A stretch of 64,000 nucleotides of DNA, taken from the NCBI RefSeq assembly GCF_016879755.1, contig NZ_WOFU01000001.1, forward strand, positions 806,001 through 870,000, in the 5' to 3' direction. This stretch comes from Bacillus sp. B15-48. GTDB taxonomy: Bacteria; Bacillota; Bacilli; Bacillales; Cytobacillaceae. Positions within the stretch are counted from its first letter, which is position 1. Every line of letters starts with the position of its first letter. Of the stretch, positions 23,811 to 32,667 are shown piece after piece. Below the pieces are notes generated by a model, which was given only the letters and a program-made list of their open reading frames with translations, ran no database searches and was not told where the DNA came from. The translations under genes and the position numbers were made by a program.

Positions 23811-25016
23811 ATGACGATGAATCATAAAAGCAAACCGATTCTGTTAACCGGAATGCAACTGTATGCGGAAGATCAAATACTAGCGACTGGATATCTTCAA
23901 TTAAAAGACGAAAAAATAATTGGCTATGGGTCCATCGAGAATCTACCATCAACAGAAGGATTCGAGGTAATCGAGGTTCCCTCCACCTTTAAAGCAATTC
24001 CTGGTCTAATCGATATCCATATACATGGTGTGAATGGTGCGGACGTCATGGATGCAACAACCGATGCATTAGCCACTATGGCTATCGCATTGCCAAAAGA
24101 AGGAACAACCAGTTTTTTAGCGACGACGATGACCCAATCCACTACAGCGATTGAAAAGGCACTCATCAACGCGGGTAATTATATCAAGCAACAGCAATTG
24201 CCTGGAAAAGCTGAGGTACTCGGTGTCCATCTTGAAGGACCGTTTGTAAATAAGGTCAGAGCAGGAGCACAACCGGTCGATTTTATCATTGATTCTAGCA
24301 TTGAGAAATTCAAAAAGTGGAACAGCTTAGCGAAACAATCGGTAAAGATTGTCACATTAGCACCGGAACAACCAGGTGGACTAGAATTGGTCAATTATTT
24401 GATAGAGAATGACATCATTGCCTCCATTGGCCATTCTGACGCCACTTATCACGAAGTGGTCAAAGCCATCGAGGCCGGAGCGAACCACGTCACACATCTA
24501 TTTAATCAAATGCGCCCCTTGCATCATCGTGATCCTGGTGTAGTTGGTGCTGCTTTTTTACACGATAAATTACTAGCGGAAATCATTGCGGATGGCATTC
24601 ACGTTCAACCTGAAATGGTGAAACTTGCTTTTCAGAATAAAGATGAAAAAGGGTTGATACTCATCACGGACTCAATGCGGGCAAAATGTTTAAAAAACGG
24701 TGTTTATGATCTTGGCGGCCAAGAGGTAACCGTTGCGGATGGAAAGGCACTTTTAGAAGATGGAACGCTTGCTGGAAGTATTCTTAAGCTCGGCCATGCT
24801 TTGAAAAACATGATGAATTTCACCGGCTGCTCACTAGAAGCGGCGATTAAAATGGCCTCCGTCACCCCTGCTAGACAATTAAATGTTTTCGATCGTAAAG
24901 GGAGTATTGCACTAGGAAAAGACGCTGACATCGTCATCTTGGATCAACAATTAAATGTAGCGATGACATTTTGTCGTGGGAAACTTGCTTATAATCAAGG
25001 AGGAGAACAACAATGA
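23811..25016 (+). CDS. nagA: N-acetylglucosamine-6-phosphate deacetylase
   Basis: NagA removes the acetyl group from GlcNAc-6-P, giving GlcN-6-P. The 401-aa amidohydrolase has the metal motif DIHIHGVNGADV, HLEGPFVNKVRAGAQ, IGHSDATYHEV, HVTHLFNQM and the catalytic aspartate in LITDSMRAK. A second ATG at 23817 may be the real start; AAAGGG precedes both. It overlaps nagB by 4 bases (ATGA). It is the first gene of nagA-nagB-nagR-SIS and is controlled by the NagR operator upstream. Confidence 0.95.
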   Translation: MTMNHKSKPILLTGMQLYAEDQILATGYLQLKDEKIIGYGSIENLPSTEGFEVIEVPSTFKAIPGLIDIHIHGVNGADVMDATTDALATMAIALPKEGTTSFLATTMTQSTTAIEKALINAGNYIKQQQLPGKAEVLGVHLEGPFVNKVRAGAQPVDFIIDSSIEKFKKWNSLAKQSVKIVTLAPEQPGGLELVNYLIENDIIASIGHSDATYHEVVKAIEAGANHVTHLFNQMRPLHHRDPGVVGAAFLHDKLLAEIIADGIHVQPEMVKLAFQNKDEKGLILITDSMRAKCLKNGVYDLGGQEVTVADGKALLEDGTLAGSILKLGHALKNMMNFTGCSLEAAIKMASVTPARQLNVFDRKGSIALGKDADIVILDQQLNVAMTFCRGKLAYNQGGEQQ

Positions 25017-25744
25017 AGATGATAAAAGTGAAAAATTATGATGAAATGAGCCAGAAAGCGGCGGAGATGTTCATCGATAAAATACGCCGCAACCCGGAAA
25101 TAAACCTCGGACTAGCAACCGGCGGATCTCCGGTTGGACTATATAAACAGTTGGTGTATGACCATCAAACAAATCACACTTCCTATAAAAAGGTCAAAAC
25201 CTTTAATTTAGATGAGTACATCGGACTTTCAGGTGAACATCCCAATAGCTACCGTTATTTTATGAATGAGCAATTATTTAATCATCTCGATGTTAACAAA
25301 TCGAACACTCATATTCCGCTTGGCGATACTGAGAATCCCGAGCAGCAATGTAGCGACTACGAACAGCTCCTGAAAGAACATGGTGGCGTTGACCTCCAAA
25401 TTCTAGGCATCGGCAGCAACGGCCATATTGCCTTTAATGAACCGGGAACTTCCTTTCAATCGGAAACACATATGATCGAATTAACGCCCTCCACCCGTGA
25501 AGCAAATGCACGATTTTTCACCAGCCTTGAGGAAGTCCCTACCCATGCGATTACAATGGGGATTGCCAGTATTATTAGAAGCAAAGAAATTCTATTAATG
25601 ATTTCTGGGGAAAGCAAACAAGACGCGTTATCACAACTTTTACAAGGAGCTATAAATGAAAACTTCCCTGCATCTATTTTACGAACTCACCCTTGTGTTA
25701 CAATTATTGCTGATGAGGCTGCTTTAGGAAAAGTAGCCATTTAA
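25013..25744 (+). CDS. nagB: Glucosamine-6-phosphate deaminase
   Basis: NagB converts GlcN-6-P to fructose-6-P and ammonia, sending amino sugars into glycolysis. The 243-aa protein shows GLATGGSPVGLYK, the catalytic Asp67 in TFNLDEYIGL, GIGSNGHIAFNEPG and TMGIASIIRSKEIL. The length is that of the short Bacillus form without the allosteric C-terminal extension. A strong AAGGAGGAG lies in the end of nagA, and the ATGA overlap couples translation. Confidence 0.95.
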   Translation: MKMIKVKNYDEMSQKAAEMFIDKIRRNPEINLGLATGGSPVGLYKQLVYDHQTNHTSYKKVKTFNLDEYIGLSGEHPNSYRYFMNEQLFNHLDVNKSNTHIPLGDTENPEQQCSDYEQLLKEHGGVDLQILGIGSNGHIAFNEPGTSFQSETHMIELTPSTREANARFFTSLEEVPTHAITMGIASIIRSKEILLMISGESKQDALSQLLQGAINENFPASILRTHPCVTIIADEAALGKVAI

Positions 25745-25799
25745 GTAGTGTTTTTAGCTGTATTTTTATCTGTGTGGAAAGGATTCAGGTGAAGATAAG

Positions 25800-26528
25800 A
25801 TGATTAATAAAGATTCTCCGATTCCGATTTATTATCAATTAGTCGAACTAATTCAAAAACAAATCGAGAATGGCGACTTACAGCCCGGTGAAGCCCTTCC
25901 GTCTGAGCGCGAATACGCCGAAACATTTCATATTAGTCGGATGACGGCAAGACAAGCCTTAACTCAACTTGAGCACAATGGCTTAGTCTATCGGATCCAA
26001 GGGAGCGGAACGTTTGTTGCTGACAAGAAAATTGAGCAGCCGCTGCAAGGCTTAACAAGTTTTACAGAGGACATGACCGCCCGAGGCATGAAACCTAGCA
26101 GTCAATTGCTCCACTTCGAGGTCATTCCGGCCACGATGCAAATTGCCAATCAACTGCAGATTCAAGAATATGGGCCGGTCTATGAAATCAAGCGAATTCG
26201 CTTGGCGGACGACGTGCCGATTGCCTTAGAAACGAATTATATTTCGGCAAATCGGATAAAAGGACTCACCGAACAGATTGTCAATCAGTCAATCTACGCT
26301 TATATGGAAGAACAACTTAACTTACAAATTGAACAGGCCACACAAACGATTGAATCTTCGATTGCGGAACCGCTCGAAGCCCAATATTTACACATACAGC
26401 CAGGAGCCCCGGTTATGCTTATTCAAAGAAATACCTTTCTTCAAGATGGAACTCCCGTCGAATTTGTCAAATCAACCTATCGCGCCGATCGCTACAAATT
26501 TATGATTCAAATGCGACGAAAAAATTGA
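25800..26528 (+). CDS. nagR: GntR-family regulator NagR (HutC/UTRA type)
   Basis: The 242-aa repressor has a winged helix-turn-helix (about 5-70; PLPSEREYAETFHISRMTARQ is preceded by GEA) and a UTRA ligand domain (about 90-235). In Bacillus subtilis the homologue NagR (YvoA) represses nag genes and is released by GlcN-6-P or GlcNAc-6-P. Two matching operators, at 23651 and 23751, support the same role here. It follows nagB by 55 bp with AGGTGAAG as ribosome binding site. Confidence 0.9.
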   Translation: MINKDSPIPIYYQLVELIQKQIENGDLQPGEALPSEREYAETFHISRMTARQALTQLEHNGLVYRIQGSGTFVADKKIEQPLQGLTSFTEDMTARGMKPSSQLLHFEVIPATMQIANQLQIQEYGPVYEIKRIRLADDVPIALETNYISANRIKGLTEQIVNQSIYAYMEEQLNLQIEQATQTIESSIAEPLEAQYLHIQPGAPVMLIQRNTFLQDGTPVEFVKSTYRADRYKFMIQMRRKN

Positions 26529-26550
26529 ATGAAAGCAGGAATGGGTCAAC

Positions 26551-27288
26551 ATGTTCAATCACTATTTTTATAAGCTAAAGAATTTACTGGACCTGGTAGA
26601 AACAACGGAGAAGGAGAAAATCAAAGCTGCGGCTACTAAGCTGGCAGCAAGCATTCAACACAATGGCATCATTCATGTGTTTGGCTGTGGTCATTCACAT
26701 ATGATTGGCGAAGAATTATTTTATCGTGCAGGAGGACTTGCTCCGATTAGTCCGATCTTAATCGAAGATTTAATGCTTCATAAAGGGGCTGTTCGCTCCT
26801 CGAAATTAGAAAAAATGAATGATTACGCTGAAGACTTTATGCGAAATGTGACGATTCTTCCAGAAGATGTCGTCATCGTCATTTCAACTTCCGGAAAAAA
26901 TCCAGTACCGATTGATGTCGCGAAAATTGCAAAACAACAAGGAGCTTTCGTGATTGCGATTACTTCCCATCTCTATGCCCAAAACCAACCATCTCGTCAT
27001 AAAAATGGAGATTCTTTAGCAGATGTTGCCGATCTTTCCATTGATAATCACATCGAAATCGGCGATGCGCTAATAACATCAGATGAATCGAATGCCTCAT
27101 TTGGCTCAGGATCTACTATCGTTAATATGAGCATTGCCAACGGAATCATCGTAGAAACGGTCCAAATGTTACATGAAAACAACATCCACCCCCCTATTTT
27201 CAAAAGTGGAAATATCGCTGGATCCGAAGAACACAATCGACAAATCATCAACACCTATAAAACAAGAATCCCCATGCTTGAAGAATAA
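26551..27288 (+). CDS. SIS-domain protein (UPF0309 / BH3325-like)
   Basis: This 245-aa cytosolic protein contains a SIS fold: HVFGCGHSHMIGEELFYRAGG near the N-terminus and VVIVISTSGKNPVPIDVAK in the middle, with NASFGSGSTIVN later. It resembles UPF0309 proteins and is a distant relative of MurNAc-6-P etherase and phosphoheptose isomerase. As last gene of the nag operon, 22 bp after nagR, it probably isomerises or binds a phosphorylated amino sugar. The exact reaction is not known. Confidence 0.85.
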   Translation: MFNHYFYKLKNLLDLVETTEKEKIKAAATKLAASIQHNGIIHVFGCGHSHMIGEELFYRAGGLAPISPILIEDLMLHKGAVRSSKLEKMNDYAEDFMRNVTILPEDVVIVISTSGKNPVPIDVAKIAKQQGAFVIAITSHLYAQNQPSRHKNGDSLADVADLSIDNHIEIGDALITSDESNASFGSGSTIVNMSIANGIIVETVQMLHENNIHPPIFKSGNIAGSEEHNRQIINTYKTRIPMLEE

Positions 27289-27336
27289 GGAAGCACGAGG
27301 CCGGTTAGCTTAGCGGGGAGGCAGACCCCACTGGTC

Positions 27337-27442
27337 GATGGAGCAAACGAAAATCGTTGTTAAAATAACATTGATCCGTAACAGAGGGGGCGTATCCCCC
27401 CTTTTTTTGATTCGTGGAACACGGGGACGGTTCTGCCGTTTC
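27337..27442 (+). repeat. Orphan copy of the helix-turn-helix gene's 3' flank plus REP repeat
   Basis: The sequence from GTCGATGGAGCAAACGAAAA to TTGATTCGT matches the region just after the 16727 and 56006 genes, including the terminator (27386-27408). It is followed at once by a REP unit (27416-27442). No trace of the gene remains, so a third locus was deleted down to its terminator. A third small motif, GAGCGGGGGACTGAC, occurs at about 27519 and again near 36311 and 47411. Confidence 0.75.
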
Positions 27443-27584
27443 TCCGCTTTATTATGGCGTGACTAGTGACGGGAAACAAACTAATGCTTTATCTCATTAA
27501 CACTTTACACTTATATCTGAGCGGGGGACTGACACCGAAATTCCATTTCGCCTTCTATGTATGGATTTTTGTGTAGGTTTGAGA

Positions 27585-27790
27585 ATTAATAGGGGGAGAA
27601 TTTCCTGCTATTGTATATAGGGGAAGCTTAATAAGCCGATATAAGCGGAGATATTCCAGTTAACTGCTCTAAATAAGCCCAAATCCAAAGATTTAGATAA
27701 AATAAACGGAAAACCTCCCCTTATTTTTAAGGAAATATCGGTATTTCCCAGAATAGACGGAATTCTTCCGCTTATTTTTCAAACGCAGTG
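27585..27790 (-). repeat. Non-coding repeat, copy C (inverted)
   Basis: It is the reverse complement of the core of copies A and B (the GCGGAATTTCTCCGCTTAT-rich part), with about one change in ten bases by eye. It fills much of the gene-free stretch 27443-28054; the remainder is AT-rich without a recognisable gene. Confidence 0.7.
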
Positions 27791-28054
27791 AATTCATTAT
27801 CCATTATTCAGTTATATCAGCCGAACCTTAAATAAAAAACCAACAATATATTTCAGTATATCAATTTGCAATTAAAAAATAGTATATTTTGCTGCGGTAC
27901 ACTGGTGATTGTACCCCCACATTTTAATATAACAATTGCACTACAGGATTGATTTAGCCCAAAGAAAAACCTTATTACCCTTATACTCTCCCACTAGCCA
28001 AAAATAGACCACCAAATTTAACTTTGTTAAGAGCTGAACACAAAACCCTGCTTT

Positions 28055-28099
28055 GTGGAACATCCTGTGAAACAAGATTATTCGGGGCGTCACTGTGAC
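28055..28099 (+). repeat. 45-bp element, full copy 8
   Basis: An intact copy with central T. Its right end and flank (CACTGTGACTCGCCACG, 28091-28107) are repeated at 28135-28151 on the other side of a REP unit. Confidence 0.9.
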
Positions 28100-28107
28100 T
28101 CGCCACG

Positions 28108-28134
28108 CGAAACTGCAGAACCGTCCCGGTGTTT
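28108..28134. repeat. REP-like repeat splitting an element/gene junction
   Basis: CGAAACTGCAGAACCGTCC then CGGTGTTT, bracketed by 17-bp direct repeats with one mismatch. It separates the original element from the gene it used to terminate. Confidence 0.75.
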
Positions 28135-29843
28135 CACTGTGACTCACCACGACGGTAAAATTTAAACTCGCTTTTATTAGCGTCTTTTGCTTCGTATAGA
28201 GCGATGTCTGCATATTTTACAAGGAGTTTATAGTCGGAGGTTTGATCTGGATAAAGGGCCACGCCGATTCCTGCACCCATTTGTATTTCTTTGTCTTGGA
28301 AATGAAACGGTTGTTGAAAGGACTGAACGATTCGTTCTGCGATCTGCTCGGCCACTTTGACGGAATCAATTTCTGGCAATATAATCGCCATTTCATCCCC
28401 ACCCATTCGGGCTACGGTATCATTATCTCGAACACAAGCTTTCAAACGCTTGGCCATTTCAACAATGACAGCATCGCCAGCATCATGTCCATAAGTGTCA
28501 TTAATTTGTTTGAATTTATTCCCATCCAGCATCATCACCGCAACTTTCTTTTCTGAACGATCAGCCTGTTGGATGGCGATTTGCAGACGGTCATGAAATA
28601 ACTGTCTATTTGGCAATCCCGACAAATAATCATAGAAAGCCGCCTTTTCCAACTCCTCTTGAAGCCTCTTTTTTTCCGTCGTATCACGAGAAATCGTCAC
28701 CAGCTGGCGAACTTCCCCATTTTCTACAACTGGAGCGGTGTTGGACTCTATCCAAATATAATGTCCATCTTTATGACGGGCTCTAATTTCAGAAGTGGAC
28801 GGATTATGTCCTTCAATCATGTCATTAAATTTTTCTTTTAGAAGGGAAACTTCATCTGGATGAATATAGCTTAAAAAAGACTGTCCAATATATTCAGCAG
28901 CCGAATAACCTATTAATTTTTCATTCGAGGGAGAAACGTACTCAACTAGACCAGATGGATCGAGCAACTCAATTACGTCAAAAGCATTTTCAGTGATTAA
29001 CCGATATTTTTCTCGGCTTTTTCGAAGCTCCCTTTCCGTTTCTTCCAACTCTTTTGTTTTTCTGCGAATCTCCTCTTTTGCCTGTTTTTCCAAGGTGATG
29101 TCCTCACCAATCCCATAAACACCTGTAAGGATTCCATCAATAATGATTGGGATACTTTTCACATGTAAGGGAATACGCTGTCCGTTTTTATGATAAATCG
29201 ATGTTTCATATTCTTCATTGCTTCCGTTTAGCGCCTCATTAAAACGCCAAAACGTATGCTCCAAGTCTTCTTCGGCAATGAATGGCATAAAAGATTTTCC
29301 CAAAACCTCTATTTTATCATAACCCGAGATTTCCGAAGCCCTTTCATTGATATGAACGATATTTCCTTGTAAATCAAACTCAAAGGCGGCATCCCCATTA
29401 TGTTCAAAGAGGGATTGATATCTTTTTTGATTGATGTTGAGTTCCAACTCCTTTTGTTTTCTATCTGTTATATCTCTAACGATAGCCACCACAAATTTTC
29501 GTTCACCATCCTCAATTTCAATTGGGTTAAGTGAAATTTCACCAATAAATACACTCGTTTCAGTAGTAATTTCCTCAGTAAATTCAACTGGTTTTTGCGT
29601 GGATTGAATCAATTTATATTTTTCAAGTAATAACCTGGATTGTTCCTCTGGTAAAACTTCCTCTATCTTCTTGCCAAATACACTTTCGCTCATATTATGG
29701 ATCTGTAACGCCGACCTGTTCATATAGGTATAGCGAAGAGAGCCATCATCCACTTCCATCAAAACAACCAAATCCTTAATGGAGTCAAACATACTAGAAA
29801 AAACGAAAACGTTATCTTCTATTGTATCCAACAAACGTTTCAT
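28134..29843 (-). CDS. Multi-PAS diguanylate cyclase
   Basis: This 569-aa cytosolic sensor has three PAS/PAC modules (about 1-125, 130-250 and 275-400) and a C-terminal GGDEF domain (about 405-565). It probably makes cyclic di-GMP. The active-site loop is GGDEM (481-485) instead of GGDEF/GGEEF, and the inhibitory I-site RxxD is present at 472-475 (RDND). The F to M change may be tolerated, so activity is likely but not certain. It follows the GGDEF-EAL gene by 24 bp in one operon. The stop codon lies at a REP/element junction. Confidence 0.9.
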   Translation of the reverse strand: MKRLLDTIEDNVFVFSSMFDSIKDLVVLMEVDDGSLRYTYMNRSALQIHNMSESVFGKKIEEVLPEEQSRLLLEKYKLIQSTQKPVEFTEEITTETSVFIGEISLNPIEIEDGERKFVVAIVRDITDRKQKELELNINQKRYQSLFEHNGDAAFEFDLQGNIVHINERASEISGYDKIEVLGKSFMPFIAEEDLEHTFWRFNEALNGSNEEYETSIYHKNGQRIPLHVKSIPIIIDGILTGVYGIGEDITLEKQAKEEIRRKTKELEETERELRKSREKYRLITENAFDVIELLDPSGLVEYVSPSNEKLIGYSAAEYIGQSFLSYIHPDEVSLLKEKFNDMIEGHNPSTSEIRARHKDGHYIWIESNTAPVVENGEVRQLVTISRDTTEKKRLQEELEKAAFYDYLSGLPNRQLFHDRLQIAIQQADRSEKKVAVMMLDGNKFKQINDTYGHDAGDAVIVEMAKRLKACVRDNDTVARMGGDEMAIILPEIDSVKVAEQIAERIVQSFQQPFHFQDKEIQMGAGIGVALYPDQTSDYKLLVKYADIALYEAKDANKSEFKFYRRGESQ

Positions 29844-29867
29844 GACAATGATTCTCCTTTCAATAGT

Positions 29868-32102
29868 TCAACTGTTTTTCTCCGTGATATCACGGCCAAC
29901 AAAGATAAAATGTTCGACCTCGCCGCTTTCACCAATTACGGGATTTCCTTGAGCTTCGACATCAACCCAATCCCCATTCGCATGTTTCATTCTAAATTGC
30001 AAATATCCAGGTGACTTTGAAGAATACATTTGAAGAAAGGACTGTTCAATCCGCTCAAAATCATCAGGATGAATTAAATGAGGAGTCGTTTTCCCTTCAT
30101 ATTCCTTCTGAGAAAATCCTAAAATCCTTTCATGAGAAGGCGATGCATAGATGAGTCTGCCAGCAACATCCCAAACCGATACTAAGTCCAACATATTCTC
30201 GGCAATTAAACGATACTTATATTCACTTAATTTAAGAGCTTCCTCCGCCTTTATTCTTTCTGTAATGTCAACGCATGAGCCAATCACCTCAACGACTTGT
30301 CCCCCTCTAATCACAGGTCTAAGCGAGGCGATATAAGAAATTCCATTGATTTCCCCAAGATAGGAGACTTGATCTTCCCCATCCCACGCTCTCTGATAGC
30401 ATTCAGTCTTCGTTTTAATGTCCATATCCGCAGCAAAGTCTTTAAGTTCCTTCCCGACAATTTGTTCAGAGAGTAAACCAAATCGGTACATTAATTCACC
30501 GTCAGCTAAAGTGTGAATAAATTTCCCCTCCACTTTCACATACTTAAAAATCATCCCCTGTTGCTGTCTAATCGTATCCAATAATTCCTGGCGGGCGATT
30601 TTAAGAGATTCCTTTAACCATGTTTGCCTTGAAAATTCTTTTGAAATTCCACTCTCATGCGTAACTTTTTCAATTTCATCCCATTTTTGTTGGAGTTCCT
30701 TTGGAGGAAGTGGCCTGCTAAAAAAATACCCTTGCCCTATATTACAAAGATTTCTTTGGAGGAAAACCAAATGTTCTTTTAATTCAACCCCTTCAGCAAC
30801 AACTTCCAATTTTAATTCATGAGCCATGGCGATGATCGCTTTAACAATCGCGGCATCGTTCCCATCGAAGTAACAATTGCGAATAAAGGATTGATCAATT
30901 TTCACTTGATTGATTGGATAGTCCCTTAAATATTTAAGCGAACTGTAGCCTGTTCCAAAATCATCTAAACTTATTTGCACACCAAGATCTTTTAAGTTTC
31001 TAAGAACTTGTAATCCCTGTTTCGTATCAATCAACATACTTTCCGTGATTTCAATTTCAAGAAACTCTGGAGCAAGTCCAGACTCGGTTAATACTTTATC
31101 GATCATATCAACCAAATTCGGTTGATAAAGCTGTCGTACCGAAAGATTAACTGATATGACGATTGGTGGAAGCCCTTGATCCTGCCACATCTTATTTTGC
31201 AAACAAGCCGTTCGCAAAGCCCATTCACCAATCGGAATGATAAGCCCCGTTTCCTCCGCCAGAGGAATGAACTCTGCGGGTGAAATTTGTCCCTTTTCCG
31301 GGTGTTGCCAACGGATTAACGCTTCAACAGCAATGATTTTTCCGGTAACTAAATCTAGTTTAGGCTGATAAAACAGTTGAAACTCTTGTTGTTTTAATGC
31401 TTTATGGAGATCCATTTCTATTTCAAACTTTTCAAATGCCTTCTTCCCTTCGGTTGAATCGTAAAACTCATATCGGTTGGTTCCATTCTTTTTTGCCTGA
31501 TACATAGCTGCATCCGCCTTTTTCACAAGAGAATCGACATCCTTGCCATTTTGCGGATAAAAGCTGATGCCAATACTTGGCGTCGTATAGATTTCATATT
31601 GTTCAATTTGAATAGGGCGAACAAAGCAATCAACAATTTGTTCGGCCAAAACAGAAACTTCCTGAACATTTTTATTCAATAGCGCAATCAGAAATTCATC
31701 TCCGCCATTTCGAACGAGTATCCCTTGTTCTCCAATACAATTCTCTAAACGATTAGAGACTTCCACTAATAACTGATCACCGATTCTATGCCCCATCGAT
31801 TCATTAATGATTTGAAAACGATCCAAATCGAGGAAAAAAACGGCCAAATTTTCCGTCTGTTTCTGTATCAGAGCCTTCTTTAGAAAATTGTTAAAGGAAA
31901 CACGATTCGCTAAACCAGTTAAGGCATCATGATTAGCCAAATAATCAACCTTTTGTTGAGCTTGTTCTCGCACAGTTGCATCCGCGTTCATTTCCGTTAA
32001 ATCTACGATCTCGCTTTTATATTTCTTTTCCAAACGATTTTTCACTAAAATCAAAATGAAAACATTAAGTATCAACATACTGACAGCGATTATTAGTTCC
32101 AT
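29868..32102 (-). CDS. Membrane-anchored GGDEF-EAL protein with C-terminal PAS domains
   Basis: The 744-aa protein has one N-terminal transmembrane helix (about 3-22). A GGDEF domain with intact GGDEF at 133-137 but no RxxD I-site follows, then an EAL domain (EAL at 260-262, later DDFGTGYSSLKYL and QVKIDQSFI). Two PAS/PAC modules lie at the C-terminus (about 505-610 and 625-744). All key EAL motifs look present, so c-di-GMP breakdown is likely. PAS domains after EAL are unusual, since they normally come first. It is the first gene of an operon with the diguanylate cyclase. Confidence 0.92.
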   Translation of the reverse strand: MELIIAVSMLILNVFILILVKNRLEKKYKSEIVDLTEMNADATVREQAQQKVDYLANHDALTGLANRVSFNNFLKKALIQKQTENLAVFFLDLDRFQIINESMGHRIGDQLLVEVSNRLENCIGEQGILVRNGGDEFLIALLNKNVQEVSVLAEQIVDCFVRPIQIEQYEIYTTPSIGISFYPQNGKDVDSLVKKADAAMYQAKKNGTNRYEFYDSTEGKKAFEKFEIEMDLHKALKQQEFQLFYQPKLDLVTGKIIAVEALIRWQHPEKGQISPAEFIPLAEETGLIIPIGEWALRTACLQNKMWQDQGLPPIVISVNLSVRQLYQPNLVDMIDKVLTESGLAPEFLEIEITESMLIDTKQGLQVLRNLKDLGVQISLDDFGTGYSSLKYLRDYPINQVKIDQSFIRNCYFDGNDAAIVKAIIAMAHELKLEVVAEGVELKEHLVFLQRNLCNIGQGYFFSRPLPPKELQQKWDEIEKVTHESGISKEFSRQTWLKESLKIARQELLDTIRQQQGMIFKYVKVEGKFIHTLADGELMYRFGLLSEQIVGKELKDFAADMDIKTKTECYQRAWDGEDQVSYLGEINGISYIASLRPVIRGGQVVEVIGSCVDITERIKAEEALKLSEYKYRLIAENMLDLVSVWDVAGRLIYASPSHERILGFSQKEYEGKTTPHLIHPDDFERIEQSFLQMYSSKSPGYLQFRMKHANGDWVDVEAQGNPVIGESGEVEHFIFVGRDITEKNS

Positions 32103-32148
32103 ATTTACCCCTTAAATCAAAAGATTACTGAATTTGGGCATAAAAAAA

Positions 32149-32171
32149 GACTAAACGATCCCCTTTTAGTC
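32149..32171 (-). terminator. AT-rich hairpin upstream of the c-di-GMP operon
   Basis: GACTAAA and TTTAGTC arms, followed on the minus strand by seven or more T residues. It would stop minus-strand transcription arriving from the PTS-like gene. The rest of 32172-32587 is AT-rich with no gene seen. Confidence 0.6.
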
Positions 32172-32587
32172 AAAAAGCATCGGTAACTGGCTGACATAAT
32201 CATTCGATCTTAGTCCCTATAGTTTTGCGTCTTCACTTTTCAATGAATTTGCCTTTTTCAGTATTTACTTTTTTAAAAATAGCAGTACTAAACTCCCATA
32301 AATCACACCCAAACTAAATGAGCATGACCCTATAATACGACAAAACACACTATTTTTCGAGGTGTTTTGATAAGTTTACCATTACAAAAAAAGGAATAAT
32401 TGGTTGCTAAAGGTAAACAATTCAACCTTAGCGCCCTATTTTTTAAGAGAATTACTTACCTTCCTACTGCGCCATTAATCAATCGTTTGATTAAAAACAG
32501 CCTGAAATTCCAACGATTGCTCGAACAGTTCCCCAAGTAAAAAAAGAAATCAACAGACGAAACGTCCGTTGTTTCTAAATATAAAAA

Positions 32588-32617
32588 AGTGGATGAGCCC
32601 TTATTAAAGGCTCACCC
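32588..32617 (-). terminator. GGATGAGC-type hairpin after the PTS-like gene
   Basis: This is an imperfect version of the hairpin seen near hcp (GTGGATGAGCC with GGCTCACCCCCC), with a T-rich minus-strand end. It sits just beyond an element copy. Confidence 0.6.
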
Positions 32618-32621
32618 CCCT

Positions 32622-32667
32622 GTGGAACATTTTCGTGAAACAAGATTTTTCGGGGCGTCACAGTGAC
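32622..32667 (+). repeat. 45-bp element, full copy 9
   Basis: One base longer in the left part (ACATTTTCGTG). It supplies the stop codon (32658-32660) and the last residues, ASL, of the PTS-like gene. Confidence 0.9.
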
